This document shows positions 25,081-34,125 of a DNA stretch of 64,000 bases, piece after piece. The stretch is from Streptomyces caelestis (GTDB taxonomy: Bacteria > Actinomycetota > Actinomycetes > Streptomycetales > Streptomycetaceae): contig NZ_LGCN01000108.1 in the NCBI RefSeq assembly GCF_001279005.1, positions 87,196 through 151,195 on the forward strand, read 5' to 3'. Under the pieces are notes generated by a model that worked only from the letters and a program-made list of their open reading frames with translations, searched no databases and had not been told where the DNA came from. Numbering within the stretch: the stretch's first letter is position 1; the number at the start of each line of letters is the position of its first letter. The position numbers and the translations under genes were made by a program.

Positions 25081-25982
25081 CGCAGCACCGACGCCATCGA
25101 CGCGATCGCCTCGGGTCCCACCCGGCAGCACCCTCCGACCAGCCGGGCCCCCGACGCACGCCAGCCCCTCACCTGCCCGGCACTGAACGTCGACCGGCCC
25201 GTCCACGCCCGCGCCCCCGCGTCCCACGTCTCACCGCTGTTGGGGTAGACCACCACCGGTTTGCCGGTGACGCGGGCGGCCAGGGCCACCGCGCGGTCCG
25301 CGTCCTGTGGCGTGCAGCAGTTCACGCCGACCGCGATCACCTCGTCCGCCCGCGCCGCCAGCGCGAAGGCCTCCTCCAGCGGCTGGCCGGCACGGGTGCG
25401 GTCGCCGGACGCCGAGTACGACAGCCAGGCCGGTACGCCGAGACCGCGCAGCGCGCGCAGCAACGCCTCCGCCTCGTCCGTGTCGGGGATCGTCTCCAGG
25501 GCCAGGACGTCCGGGGCGGCCCCCGCCAGGACCTCCATGCGCGGGCGGTGGAAGCGCTCCAGCTGCGCCACGCTCAGCCCGTAGCGGCCCCGGTACTCCG
25601 AGCCGTCCGCGAGCATCGCGCCGTACGGGCCGACCGAGGCCGCCACCCACAGGGGGCGGGACGCCCGGGCCCGCCGGGCCGCCTCACGGGCGCACTCCAC
25701 GCTCAGGGCCAGCAGCCGGCCCGCCTCCTCCCGCCCGGTCCCGCGCCGCGCGAAGCCCTCGAACGTCGCCTGGTAGCTCGCCGTGATCGCCACGTCCGCG
25801 CCCGCCCCGAAGTACGCGAGATGGGCCGCCGTCACCGCCTCCGGGGCCTCGGCCAGCAGCCGGGCCGACCACAGCTCGTCGCTCAGGTCGTGCCCGGCCG
25901 CCGCGAGCTGGTTGGACATGCCGCCGTCGAGGACGACCGTGCCGCGCGCGAGCGCCTCGGCGAGGGTGGGAGAAGTGCTCAT
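25071..25982 (-). CDS. mmuM: Homocysteine S-methyltransferase
   Basis: 303 aa. The Zn-binding cysteines are seen in VGVNCCTP and VGGCCRVGPE, and the N-terminus has the substrate signature VVLDGGMSNQLAAAGHDL. SYSASGDRTRAG and KPVVVYPNSGETWD complete the TIM barrel. It transfers a methyl group from S-methylmethionine (or SAM) to homocysteine, making methionine in the cytosol. Length is normal for MmuM. TAACGT lies 7 nt before ATG, so the mRNA is probably leaderless. Confidence 0.92.
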   Translation of the reverse strand: MSTSPTLAEALARGTVVLDGGMSNQLAAAGHDLSDELWSARLLAEAPEAVTAAHLAYFGAGADVAITASYQATFEGFARRGTGREEAGRLLALSVECAREAARRARASRPLWVAASVGPYGAMLADGSEYRGRYGLSVAQLERFHRPRMEVLAGAAPDVLALETIPDTDEAEALLRALRGLGVPAWLSYSASGDRTRAGQPLEEAFALAARADEVIAVGVNCCTPQDADRAVALAARVTGKPVVVYPNSGETWDAGARAWTGRSTFSAGQVRGWRASGARLVGGCCRVGPEAIASMASVLRAP

Positions 25983-25989
25983 ACCGGCG

Positions 25990-25995
25990 ACGTTA
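25990..25995 (-). promoter_or_regulatory. -10 box TAACGT, leaderless start of mmuM
   Basis: Minus-strand TAACGT, 7 nt, then ATG at 25982. Confidence 0.5.
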
Positions 25996-26080
25996 GCCGA
26001 GGCGGCGGTCACGGCGCGCCCTTCGGGCACAGTGCTGGGATGCTGGGAGGGGGCACGGCCGAACAAGGGCGGTGAGCGCC

Positions 26081-28750
26081 ATGACCGGGCTTGGAGACGA
26101 CGGTTCGTCCGCCGCGGAACCCCTCGCCGACCCACACGGGGACCCCTTCCTGCGGACCCGGTTCGCCGTGCCCGCGCGCCCGGTGACGTACCTGCGGCGG
26201 GAGCGGCTGACCGGACACCTCGACCAGGGGCTGCGGACCCCGCTGACCATGGTGAACGGCGCCGCGGGGGCCGGGAAGACCCTGCTCGTCGCGGACTGGG
26301 CGGAGCGCCTGGACGACGGGCTGCCGGTCGCCTGGTTCACCACCGAGACGGCCGGGGACGGGCCCGGGATGTTCTGGGCGTACCTGCTGCGCGCCCTGCA
26401 CGCCGTCGGCGTCCCGCTGCCCGACGGCATCGGCTTCCCGGCGGACGCGAACCGGGTGAGCCCCGCCCTGCAGGCCCGGCTCGCCGCCGGGCTGAGCGGC
26501 CGGGAGCGGCCCGTGGTCCTGGTGCTCGACGAGTTCGACCGGGTCACCGCCCCGGAGATCGCCGAGCAGCTGGAGTTCGTGCTGCACCACGCCGGGCCGG
26601 GGCTGCGGCTGGTCCTCGTCACCCGGACCGAACCGCTGCTGCCCCTGCACCGCTACCGGGCCGCGGGCGAGCTGACGGAGATCAGGGGCGCCGAGCTGGC
26701 CTTCACCCCGGACGAGGCCGCCGAGCTGATGGAGCTGCACGGGCTGCGGCTGCCCCCGGCCGCGGTGGGCGCGCTCGTGGAGCGCACCCGGGGGTGGGCC
26801 GCCGGGCTGCGGCTGTGCGCTCTGGCGGCGGGGGAGAGCCAGGACCCGGAGGGGTACCTCAAGGAGTTCGAGGCGGACCGCAGCGCGATCGCCGACTTCC
26901 TGCTGGCGGAGGTGCTCAAACGGCAGGACGCCGCGACCCAGGACCTGCTGCTGCGGGTGAGCGTGCTCGACCGGTTCTGCCCCGGCCTGACGAACGCGCT
27001 CACGGGGCGCGACGACGCCGAGGCCGTCCTGGCCCGGCTGAGCCGGGACGACGCCTTCGTCGAACACCTCGGGCACGGCCTGTACCGCCTCCACCCCCTG
27101 TTCGCCGAGATCCTCCGCGCCCATCTGCGCGTGCGCCTGCCCGGTCTGGAACCCGAGCTGCACCGGCGGGCCGCCGCGTGGCTGCGGCGCTCCGGACGGC
27201 TCGCCGAGGCGCTCGGGCACGGGGCCGCCGCCGGCGACTGGGAGTTCACCGCCGGCGCCCTGGTCGACGACCTCGCCATCGGCCAGTTCTTCACCGGGCC
27301 GCACTCCGACGCGCTGGCCGGACTGTTCTCCCGCATGGGGCGGGAGGGCACGGGAGCGGCCCCGGAGCTGGTGCGGGCGGCCGACCGGCTGGCCCGGCGC
27401 GAGACGGACGCCGGGCTGACCCACCTGCGCCGCGCGCGCCGCGAGCTGGCGGAGTACGCGGAGTACGACGGCCCGGCGGACGCGGCGGCGGCCCGGCTGA
27501 GCTGCGCCCTGCTGGAGGCGCTGGCCGCCCGGCTGGCCGGTGCGCCGGAGAGGGCGGAGGACGCGGCGCGGGCGGCCGGGGAGCTGCGGGAGGCGGTCCC
27601 CGGCGAGCTGCTGGAGCGGCATCCCGAACTCACCGCGCTGCTGCTGGACCACCTGGGTTCCGCGCGGCTGTGGGCCGGACGCTTCGAGGAGGCGCGGGCC
27701 GCGCTGTCCACGGTGGCGGACTCCGCCCCCGAAGCGGCCACGGCGCTCCCGCGCGAGGACTCGCTGGGCCGGCTCGCCCTGATCGACTACCTGGACGGCT
27801 GGCTCGGCCGGGCCGAACGCAGGGCCCGCGAGGCCCTCGCCGAGACGGAGCGGTTCGGGCTGCCCCGGCCGTCCGGCTCCGGTGTCGGACGGCTCGTCCT
27901 GGCCGCCGTCGCCGTGGACCGCGACGAGCTGGGGCAGGCCCAGGCCCTGCTCGGCACCTCGGCCGAGGCGCACCCCGCGCTGCGGGACCCCGTGCTGGAG
28001 GCCGGACGCGCCCTGACGACCGCGCGCCTGCACCTGGCGCGCGGCGATCCGGGGGCCGCCCTCGAGGCGGTGGAACCTGAGGTGCCCGCCGACGCCGTCT
28101 CGCCGTGGGCGCGGGGGCAGACGGCGCTCGTCGCGGCCGCCGCGCACCTCGCCGAGGGCCGCACGGAGACGGCCGCCGAGCTGCTGCGGGAGGTGCCCGA
28201 CGCGCCGCCGGCCTGCGCGGTGGGGGCCGCACGGGTCCGGCTCGTCACCGACGGGGCCGACGCGGCCGTACGCCTGCTCGACCGGGCGCGTCCGGAGGGG
28301 CGCGCCGGTCCCGCCGTGACCGTCCGGGCCACGCTGGTGCGGGCCCAGGCCGCCGACGAGGCGGGGGACGGCGCGAGGGCGCGCAGACTCGTGGCGCGGG
28401 CGCTGGCGGAGGCGCGCCGGGAGCGGCTGCGCCGCCCCTTCACCGAGGCCGGGCCGTGGATCCGGCGCTACCTGGGCACGGCCCCGCCGCCGGCCGGCCG
28501 GCGCACACCCGGCGCCGGACCGTCCCCGCGCCCGGACGAACCGCCGCCACCGGTCGTGGAGGAGCTGAGCGGGCGCGAGCGCGAGGTGCTGCGACGGCTG
28601 GCCCTGGCGATGTCCACCGAGGAGATCGCGGCCGACCTGTACGTGTCGGTGAACACGGTCAAGACCCACCTCAAGAACGTCTACCGGAAGCTGTCCGTCA
28701 ACCGCCGCAACGAGGCGGTGCGCCGCGCCCGCGAACTGGGCCTGCTGTGA
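26081..28750 (+). CDS. LuxR-family STAND regulator (MalT-type)
   Basis: 889 aa. Order: P-loop NTPase with Walker A GAAGAGKT and Walker B VVLVLDEFDRV, a winged-helix region to HGLYRLHPLFAEILRAHLRV, a long helical TPR-like middle, a Pro-rich linker and a C-terminal LuxR HTH (LSGREREVLRRLALAMSTEE, IAADLYVSVNTVKTHLKNVY). This is the MalT/LAL architecture: ligand-activated, ATP-dependent transcription activators. GTG at 26072 is an alternative start. It is followed after 13 bp by an MFS pump and a membrane protein, probably one operon under its own control. Confidence 0.9.
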   Translation: MTGLGDDGSSAAEPLADPHGDPFLRTRFAVPARPVTYLRRERLTGHLDQGLRTPLTMVNGAAGAGKTLLVADWAERLDDGLPVAWFTTETAGDGPGMFWAYLLRALHAVGVPLPDGIGFPADANRVSPALQARLAAGLSGRERPVVLVLDEFDRVTAPEIAEQLEFVLHHAGPGLRLVLVTRTEPLLPLHRYRAAGELTEIRGAELAFTPDEAAELMELHGLRLPPAAVGALVERTRGWAAGLRLCALAAGESQDPEGYLKEFEADRSAIADFLLAEVLKRQDAATQDLLLRVSVLDRFCPGLTNALTGRDDAEAVLARLSRDDAFVEHLGHGLYRLHPLFAEILRAHLRVRLPGLEPELHRRAAAWLRRSGRLAEALGHGAAAGDWEFTAGALVDDLAIGQFFTGPHSDALAGLFSRMGREGTGAAPELVRAADRLARRETDAGLTHLRRARRELAEYAEYDGPADAAAARLSCALLEALAARLAGAPERAEDAARAAGELREAVPGELLERHPELTALLLDHLGSARLWAGRFEEARAALSTVADSAPEAATALPREDSLGRLALIDYLDGWLGRAERRAREALAETERFGLPRPSGSGVGRLVLAAVAVDRDELGQAQALLGTSAEAHPALRDPVLEAGRALTTARLHLARGDPGAALEAVEPEVPADAVSPWARGQTALVAAAAHLAEGRTETAAELLREVPDAPPACAVGAARVRLVTDGADAAVRLLDRARPEGRAGPAVTVRATLVRAQAADEAGDGARARRLVARALAEARRERLRRPFTEAGPWIRRYLGTAPPPAGRRTPGAGPSPRPDEPPPPVVEELSGREREVLRRLALAMSTEEIAADLYVSVNTVKTHLKNVYRKLSVNRRNEAVRRARELGLL

Positions 28751-28763
28751 CGAAGGGAGTGCC

Positions 28764-30383
28764 ATGGCCCACTGGCGGGCGCTGATGGTCCTGGGGACCG
28801 CGCAGTTCCTGATGGTCCTCGACACCTCGGTCATGAACGTCTCCATCAGCCGGCTGGTCGAAGACTTCGACACCGAGGTCACCGCCATCCAGGCCGTCAT
28901 CACCCTGTACGCGCTGGTCATGGCGGCCTTCATGATCATCGGGGGGCGGCTGGGGGACATCCTCGGACGGCGGCGCGTCTTCCTCGGCGGCCTCGTCGTC
29001 TACGGCACGGGCTCCGCCCTGACCGCCGTCGCGCCCACCCTGGGGGTGCTGGTCCTCGGCTGGTCGGTGATCGAGGGACTCGGCGCCGCGCTGGTGCTGC
29101 CCGCCATGGCGGCCCTCGTCGCCGACTCCTACCGGGGCCGCGACCGGGCCGTCGCGTACGGCGTCGTCGGCGGACTGGCCGGCGCCGGGATCGCCGTGGG
29201 CCCCCTGCTGGGCGGCTGGGTGACGACGTACCTCACGTGGCGGCTGGTCTTCGCGGGCGAGGTCGTGGTCGTCCTGGCCGTCCTCCTGCTCCGGCGCGCG
29301 ATCACCGAGACGCCGAGGGCCGGGGCGCGGCCCCGGCTGGACGGCATCGGCGCCGTGCTCTCCGCGGCCGGCCTGGCCCTCGGGGTGCTCGGGGTGCTGC
29401 AGAGCGGCACCTGGGGCTGGGTGGAGCCGCGCAACCCGCCCTTCACCGTCCTCGGGTTCGCGCCGACGCTGTTCGTGATCGGCGCCGGGGCGGCCGTCCT
29501 CGCGCTCTTCCACCGGTGGGAGCGGCACCGCGAGGAGCGCGGCGACGAGCCGCTGGTGCACCTGTCCCTGCTGCGCCGGCCCGCCCTGGGCGCCGGCCTG
29601 ATGTCGCTGGTGAGCCAGAACCTGATCCTGCTAGGACTGTTCTTCGCCATCCCGCTGTACCTCCAGGTCGTGCAGGGCTTCGACGCCTTCGAGACGGGGC
29701 TCAGGCTGCTGCCGGTGTCCGCGACGATGCTGGTGACCTCGCTGGGCGCGGCCCGGCTGGGGCGCACGGTCGGACCGCGCCGCGTCGTCCGGCTGGCCCT
29801 GCTCACCGTCGCGGCGGCCGTCCTGTGGCTGCTGGCCACCATCGAGCCGGTCATCGACGACGCGAACTTCGCCGGGTCGATGGCCCTGCTCGGCGTGGGC
29901 ATGGGCCTGTTCGCCTCCCAGCTCGGCAACGTCGTCCAGTCCGGCGCGGGCGAGGAGGAACGCAGTGAGGCCGGCGGGCTCCAGTACACCGCGCAGAACC
30001 TGGGCTCGGCCCTCGGCACCGCGCTCATCGGATCGCTGCTCATCGGCTCCCTGGCGCACGCCTTCACCGCGTACGTGGAGGACGAACCCCGGCTGTCGCA
30101 GGAGACCCGGCAGCAGGTCGGCGTCGCCCTGGAGGCCGGGGTCACCTTCGTGCCCACCGACCAGGTGCGCGCGGCGGCCACCCGCGCCGGGCTGCCGCCG
30201 TCCGAGGTGGACGCGGTGACGGAGTCCTACGCGTCGGCGCAGCTCGACGGCCTGAAGGCGGCGGTCCTCGCCACCGGCGGCGTCACCCTCGTGAGCTTCC
30301 TGGTCACCCCCCGCCTACCGGGCCCGTCGCCCGAACGCGCCAGGACCGGCGGGCGGCCCGGGGCCGGCCGGAGGAGGCCGTGA
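28764..30383 (+). CDS. DHA2-type MFS drug transporter (14 TM)
   Basis: 539 aa. Begins MAHWRALMVLGTAQFLMVLD-TSVMNVS, the classical DHA2 (EmrB/QacA) first helix; motif A is GGRLGDILGRRRVFLGG and motif C region VVGGLAGAGIAVGPLLGGW. A long extracytoplasmic insert near the C-terminus (YVEDEPRLSQETRQQVGVAL) is as in EmrB relatives. Proton-coupled multidrug export; substrate unknown. GAAGGGAG precedes ATG. It overlaps the next gene by 4 bp. Confidence 0.9.
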   Translation: MAHWRALMVLGTAQFLMVLDTSVMNVSISRLVEDFDTEVTAIQAVITLYALVMAAFMIIGGRLGDILGRRRVFLGGLVVYGTGSALTAVAPTLGVLVLGWSVIEGLGAALVLPAMAALVADSYRGRDRAVAYGVVGGLAGAGIAVGPLLGGWVTTYLTWRLVFAGEVVVVLAVLLLRRAITETPRAGARPRLDGIGAVLSAAGLALGVLGVLQSGTWGWVEPRNPPFTVLGFAPTLFVIGAGAAVLALFHRWERHREERGDEPLVHLSLLRRPALGAGLMSLVSQNLILLGLFFAIPLYLQVVQGFDAFETGLRLLPVSATMLVTSLGAARLGRTVGPRRVVRLALLTVAAAVLWLLATIEPVIDDANFAGSMALLGVGMGLFASQLGNVVQSGAGEEERSEAGGLQYTAQNLGSALGTALIGSLLIGSLAHAFTAYVEDEPRLSQETRQQVGVALEAGVTFVPTDQVRAAATRAGLPPSEVDAVTESYASAQLDGLKAAVLATGGVTLVSFLVTPRLPGPSPERARTGGRPGAGRRRP

Positions 30384-30907
30384 CGCCCGGCGCCGGGCAC
30401 CGGGCGCCCGGCCGTGCCGCACGTACCGCCGGGCGCCGGGCGCACGCCGACTACACGGGCGGCGTCTACGGATCCATGCTCGCGGCCTCGGTGATCGTCG
30501 GGGCCGGCACGCTCGGCTCGTTCCCGCGACTGGAGATGGTGCTGCTGCTGTTGCTCACCGGCGGGGTGTTCTGGATCGCGCACGTGCACGCGCAGCTGTT
30601 CGGGGCACGGCTGGCGCAGCACAGGCCGGACCGGCACGTCGTGCTGCGGGCGTGCCGCGAGGAGTGGACGATCGTCAAGGCCGCCGTGCCGCCGGCGGCC
30701 GCCGTGGCCGTCAGCCCCGTGCTCGGCCTCGGCGTACCGGGCGCCCAGTGGTTCGCGCTGGCCGTCGCCGTGGCGGGGCAGGTGGGCTGGTCGGTGGCGG
30801 CGGCCCGCCGGGCCGGCGCCGACCGGCGCCTGATGGCCCTGTCGGCGGCGGTGAACCTCGTGCTCGGCCTGGTGATCCTCTCCGGCAAGCTCTGGCTGAA
30901 GCACTGA
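30380..30907 (+). CDS. Membrane protein coupled to the MFS gene
   Basis: 175 aa, GTG overlapping the MFS stop (GTGA). A basic N-terminus is followed by four hydrophobic segments: YGSMLAASVIVGAGTLGSF, MVLLLLLTGGVFWIAHVHAQ, VPPAAAVAVSPVLGLGVPGA and LSAAVNLVLGLVILSGKLWL. No family is recognised. Coupling suggests it is made with the transporter. Confidence 0.7.
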   Translation: MTPGAGHRAPGRAARTAGRRAHADYTGGVYGSMLAASVIVGAGTLGSFPRLEMVLLLLLTGGVFWIAHVHAQLFGARLAQHRPDRHVVLRACREEWTIVKAAVPPAAAVAVSPVLGLGVPGAQWFALAVAVAGQVGWSVAAARRAGADRRLMALSAAVNLVLGLVILSGKLWLKH

Positions 30908-30920
30908 GCCGGGCGGCCTC

Positions 30921-30937
30921 TCACCTGTACGGGGTGA
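30921..30937. promoter_or_regulatory. 17-bp palindrome, site A (TCACCTGTACGGGGTGA)
   Basis: Same geometry as sites B (32742) and C (33527): arms TCACCYG/SGGGTGA with 3-nt spacer, two changes from the perfect form. It ends 79 bp before the ATG at 31017. Confidence 0.55.
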
Positions 30938-31016
30938 GCCGGGCCGCCGCCCGGCGGCGGACGATCGCAGGGTACGGGCACGGCCCGCCTGTCCCAGGCC
31001 ACCCGGGGAGCGGCTC

Positions 31017-31214
31017 ATGCGCTACGAGATCCGTGTCGACGGACATCTCTCGGAACCGCTGATCAGGGTTTTTCCGGAACTCGACCATGTGACGATGTCC
31101 GGCCAGACCCTGCTGTTCGGGCACGTCGTCGACGAGGCGCACCTGTACGGGCTGCTGGCCCGCTGCCAGTCGCTGGGCCTGCGCGTCCTGGAGATGCGCC
31201 AGGTGCCGGAGTGA
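31017..31214 (+). CDS. Small conserved-type protein, 65 aa, unknown
   Basis: MRYEIRVDGHLSEPLIRVFP then LDHVTMSGQTLLFGHVVDEA and HLYGLLARCQSLGLRVLEMR. The beta-alpha-beta pattern and the YGLLARCQSLGL helix fit small ACT- or ferredoxin-like domains seen in actinobacterial genomes. GGGGAG is 7 nt before ATG. It is preceded by palindrome site A, so it may share regulation with the genes at 32837 and 33627. Confidence 0.7.
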   Translation: MRYEIRVDGHLSEPLIRVFPELDHVTMSGQTLLFGHVVDEAHLYGLLARCQSLGLRVLEMRQVPE

Positions 31215-31230
31215 CGCCCCGGCCGGCGGG

Positions 31231-32634
31231 TCACGGGCTCTCGGCGCGCACCCTGCCGGACCGCACGGCCTCGCCCAGCGCCTCGAAGTCCCGCTCGTTG
31301 CGGTCCGCGTAGTCCTGCGCGAATCCGGCGAGCGCCCGGTCGAAGCGGTCGCCGCGCCCCAGGTAGGCGGCGAGGGCGACCGGATCACCGGAACGGGCGT
31401 GGGCGCGCGCCAGGCTCGCCCCGCACAGCCGCGCGAACAGCCGCAGCAGCCCCGGGTCCATGCTCTCCGGCCGGGCGATGCCCTTCCAGTCGCGCAGCTG
31501 CCGCACGTAGAAGTCCCGGGGGCGTCCGTCGAGGCCCACGGCGTGCGTCCAGCCGAGCAGGATGTCGCTGGTCGTCTGGATCAGCCGCTGACCCGCCACG
31601 ACCCGGCGGCCCTGGTTGTCGTACCGCTCGCCCTCCGTGTGCGCGGCGAGCACCGACTCCTGCGCCTCCTTGGCCTGCAGCAGCAGGGGGTCGTCGTCGT
31701 CCCGGCCGAGCAGCAGCACGATCCAGCAGCGGGTGCCGACGCTGCCGACGCCCACCACCTTCCGGGCCACGTCGACCAGGCGGTAGCGCCCCAGCAGGTG
31801 CCGGTGCTCCGACGACAGCGAGCGGGCGTACCCGTCCAGGACCTCGCGCAGGGCCTTCTCCTCGGCCGAGGGATCGTCCACCAGGTCGCCCAGCGGCGTG
31901 ATCAGCGGCGGGTCCGGGACGATGCGCCGTCCTCCGTGCTCCACCCGCGTGAGTTTCGCGAAGGCCTGGAGGTGCGTACGGGTCCTGGCGCGTGCCGCCG
32001 CCCGGGCGGCGCGTCGCCGGGCCTCGCGGCTCGCCGACGACGTCATCAGCTCCCGCAGCCGGTCGGCGTCGTCCTGCGCGTACCAGACGTCGAGGGTGCG
32101 CATCCCGGCGAACTCCCGCATGCGCTGCCGGTAGGCCTTCACACAGGCCCGCACGATCTCGTCCTGCGCCTCGACCGGGAAGCCGTTCGCCCGGCCGGCG
32201 ACGGCGAGGCTCGCCGCCAGCCGCTTGACGTCCCATTCGAAGGGACCGGTGTGCGTCTCGTCGAAGTCGTTGATGTCGAAGACGAGACGGCGTTCCGGGG
32301 AGGCCAGCAGGCGGAAGTTGAGCAGGTGGGCGTCACCGCACAGCTGCACGGTCAGGCCGGTGTCCGGGGCCGGCCCGAGGTCCGCCGCCATGATCGCCGC
32401 CGCTCCCCGGTAGAACCGGAAGGGGGACTCGAGCATGCGGCCGTAGCGGACCGGCACCAGCTCGGGCAGCCGGGTCGCCGACTGCCGCTCGATCACGTCG
32501 ACGGGGTCGGGCCGGTCCCGGGCCGCCTCGAAGCGGCCGTGGGACGAGCGCGGCGCACGGCCACGCGCCTCCCTGCCGTACGCGGCCCGCTCGGCCGGGG
32601 AGAGGGAGGCGCTGAACGGACTCGGTACGGCCAT
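31231..32634 (-). CDS. DUF2252 protein (kinase-like fold)
   Basis: 467 aa. The DUF2252 hallmarks are RYGRMLESPFRFYRGAAAIM, VQLCGDAHLLNFRLL and LVFDINDFDETHTGPFEWDV-KRLAASL, which parallel the catalytic HxD...N and DFD of aminoglycoside-phosphotransferase-like kinases. YVRQLRDWKG near the C-terminus is also typical. Function unknown; common in Actinobacteria in stress gene neighbourhoods. GGGAGACAGCG precedes the ATG. Palindrome site B lies 108 bp upstream and could serve both directions. Confidence 0.88.
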   Translation of the reverse strand: MAVPSPFSASLSPAERAAYGREARGRAPRSSHGRFEAARDRPDPVDVIERQSATRLPELVPVRYGRMLESPFRFYRGAAAIMAADLGPAPDTGLTVQLCGDAHLLNFRLLASPERRLVFDINDFDETHTGPFEWDVKRLAASLAVAGRANGFPVEAQDEIVRACVKAYRQRMREFAGMRTLDVWYAQDDADRLRELMTSSASREARRRAARAAARARTRTHLQAFAKLTRVEHGGRRIVPDPPLITPLGDLVDDPSAEEKALREVLDGYARSLSSEHRHLLGRYRLVDVARKVVGVGSVGTRCWIVLLLGRDDDDPLLLQAKEAQESVLAAHTEGERYDNQGRRVVAGQRLIQTTSDILLGWTHAVGLDGRPRDFYVRQLRDWKGIARPESMDPGLLRLFARLCGASLARAHARSGDPVALAAYLGRGDRFDRALAGFAQDYADRNERDFEALGEAVRSGRVRAESP

Positions 32635-32741
32635 CGCTGTCTCCCGCCTGCCCCGCGCACGACGACTGCTCGCCGCACGACGCGTGTTCACCGGACGACG
32701 ACTGTTCGCCGCCATCCCACCGCGCCCGCGCCCCGGCCGGA

Positions 32742-32758
32742 TCACCCGCCGCGGGTGA
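32742..32758. promoter_or_regulatory. 17-bp palindrome, site B (TCACCCGCCGCGGGTGA)
   Basis: Perfect dyad TCACCCG-N3-CGGGTGA, 78 bp before the ATG at 32837 and between two divergent genes. Confidence 0.65.
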
Positions 32759-32836
32759 CCCGGCGACGGCGGCCGGGCGGGAGTCTGGTGCCGCGCCCGC
32801 GCCGCGGTCCGGGCGCGCTGCGCGGGAGGAGGAGCC

Positions 32837-33502
32837 ATGAGCGCGACACCCGGTCCGGCACCCGGCCCCGGAGGCACGCACCCGCACGGCGGCGCGGCCC
32901 CCGGCCCGCCGGACGGCCCCGCCGCGCTCCTGGGGGCCCTCGGGCGCTCGTGGCAGTGGATGCTCGCCTCCGCCGTCGCCACCCTCGTGCCGGGCGTCAT
33001 CGTGCTGGTGTGGCCGGAGACCACGCTGCACGTCCTCGCGGTGCTCGTCGGCCTGTACCTGCTGGCGGCCGGGGCGTTCCGGTTCGTCGGCGTCCTCGGC
33101 CGGGAGGAGCAGGGCGCACGGCTGCCCGAACTCCTGCTGGCGGTGCTGTACGTCCTGGCCGGAGTGCTCTGCCTGCGCAACCCGCTGCAGACCATCGCCG
33201 CCCTCTCCCTGATCGTCGGGGTGGTCTGGCTGGTGTCGGGGATGCTCACCCTCTTCACGGCCCTCGCCTCGCGGGACCTGCCGCACCGCGGCGTCGTCCT
33301 CGGCGCGGCGCTGCTCGCCGTCGTCGCGGGGATCGTCGTCCTGGCCCTGCCCGCGGAATCGGCCCGCGCTCTGACCCGGCTCCTCGGCCTGTGGCTCGTC
33401 CTCCTCGGACTGGTCGAGGCCGCCGTCGCCCTGGCCTGGCGGGCCGCGCTGCGCAGGTCGGGCGTCACGGGGACGCCCCGCCGTCCCGCGGGGACCGGCT
33501 GA
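32837..33502 (+). CDS. DUF308/HdeD-family membrane protein
   Basis: 221 aa. After a Pro/Gly-rich N-terminus come six hydrophobic segments in three pairs, e.g. WMLASAVATLVPGVIVLVWP, VLAVLVGLYLLAAGAFRFVG, LLAVLYVLAGVLCLRNPLQT and LSLIVGVVWLVSGMLTLFTA, the repeated pair pattern of HdeD (DUF308). HdeD is an acid-resistance membrane protein in E. coli; here a general stress role is likely. Strong GGGAGGAGGAG ribosome-binding site. Confidence 0.87.
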   Translation: MSATPGPAPGPGGTHPHGGAAPGPPDGPAALLGALGRSWQWMLASAVATLVPGVIVLVWPETTLHVLAVLVGLYLLAAGAFRFVGVLGREEQGARLPELLLAVLYVLAGVLCLRNPLQTIAALSLIVGVVWLVSGMLTLFTALASRDLPHRGVVLGAALLAVVAGIVVLALPAESARALTRLLGLWLVLLGLVEAAVALAWRAALRRSGVTGTPRRPAGTG

Positions 33503-33526
33503 GCCGTCCGGCCGGGAGGCGGCACT

Positions 33527-33543
33527 TCACCCGCCCCGGGTGA
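33527..33543. promoter_or_regulatory. 17-bp palindrome, site C (TCACCCGCCCCGGGTGA)
   Basis: Perfect 7-bp arms as in site B, 83 bp before the ATG at 33627. Confidence 0.65.
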
Positions 33544-33626
33544 GGCGGCGGCCCCTCGCCGCGCACACGCTGAAGTCGGCAGACAACGGCATGTCGGGCA
33601 CGGGCGGCCCGGAACGGAGAGATGAG

Positions 33627-34097
33627 ATGAGTGGTGCGACGTACCTCGCGTACGACTATCCGCTGCTGAGCGCCTTCTGGACCATGCTGGTCTTCTTCCT
33701 GTGGATCATGTGGTTCGTGCTGCTCTTCCGGGTCGTCATGGACATCTTCCGCGACGACGACCTGAGCGGCTGGGCCAAGACGGGCTGGCTGGTGTTCACG
33801 ATCGTGCTGCCCTTCCTGGGCGTCTTCGTCTACGTGATCGCCCGCGGCAAGAACATGGGGCGCCGCGAGATCGCCCAGGCGCGCGCACAGCAGGAGGCCT
33901 TCGACAGCTACGTCCGCGAGACCGCCAAGGGCGCCGACGGCCGCGCCGGCAGCGTCGACGACCTCGCCCGGCTGTCCGAGATCAAGGCCCGCGGCGACAT
34001 CTCGGACGAGGAGTTCCGCAGGGCGAAGGAACTGGTCCTGAGCGGCCACGGCCCCGCGGAGCACTCGGACAGGTTCGCCTCGTCCGCCGGGCGCTGA
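33627..34097 (+). CDS. PLDc_N-type membrane protein with C-terminal SHOCT domain
   Basis: 156 aa. Two TM helices, LLSAFWTMLVFFLWIMWFVL and WAKTGWLVFTIVLPFLGVFV, form the PLDc_N-like membrane hairpin; a linker GKNMGRREIAQARAQQEAFD leads to a SHOCT motif LARLSEIKARGDISDEEFRR-AKELVL. Such proteins are small envelope-stress-related adaptors; function is not established. ATG 33627 follows GGAACGGAGAG. It is the first of a run of closely spaced plus-strand genes. Confidence 0.87.
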   Translation: MSGATYLAYDYPLLSAFWTMLVFFLWIMWFVLLFRVVMDIFRDDDLSGWAKTGWLVFTIVLPFLGVFVYVIARGKNMGRREIAQARAQQEAFDSYVRETAKGADGRAGSVDDLARLSEIKARGDISDEEFRRAKELVLSGHGPAEHSDRFASSAGR

Positions 34098-34125
34098 CCG
34101 CACGACACCGAATCGAGGCATCGGA

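Noticed and set aside
25553..25563. GGAAGCGCTCC inside the methyltransferase gene as a LacI site
   Set aside because: Lies in coding sequence far from a promoter and has a broken core.
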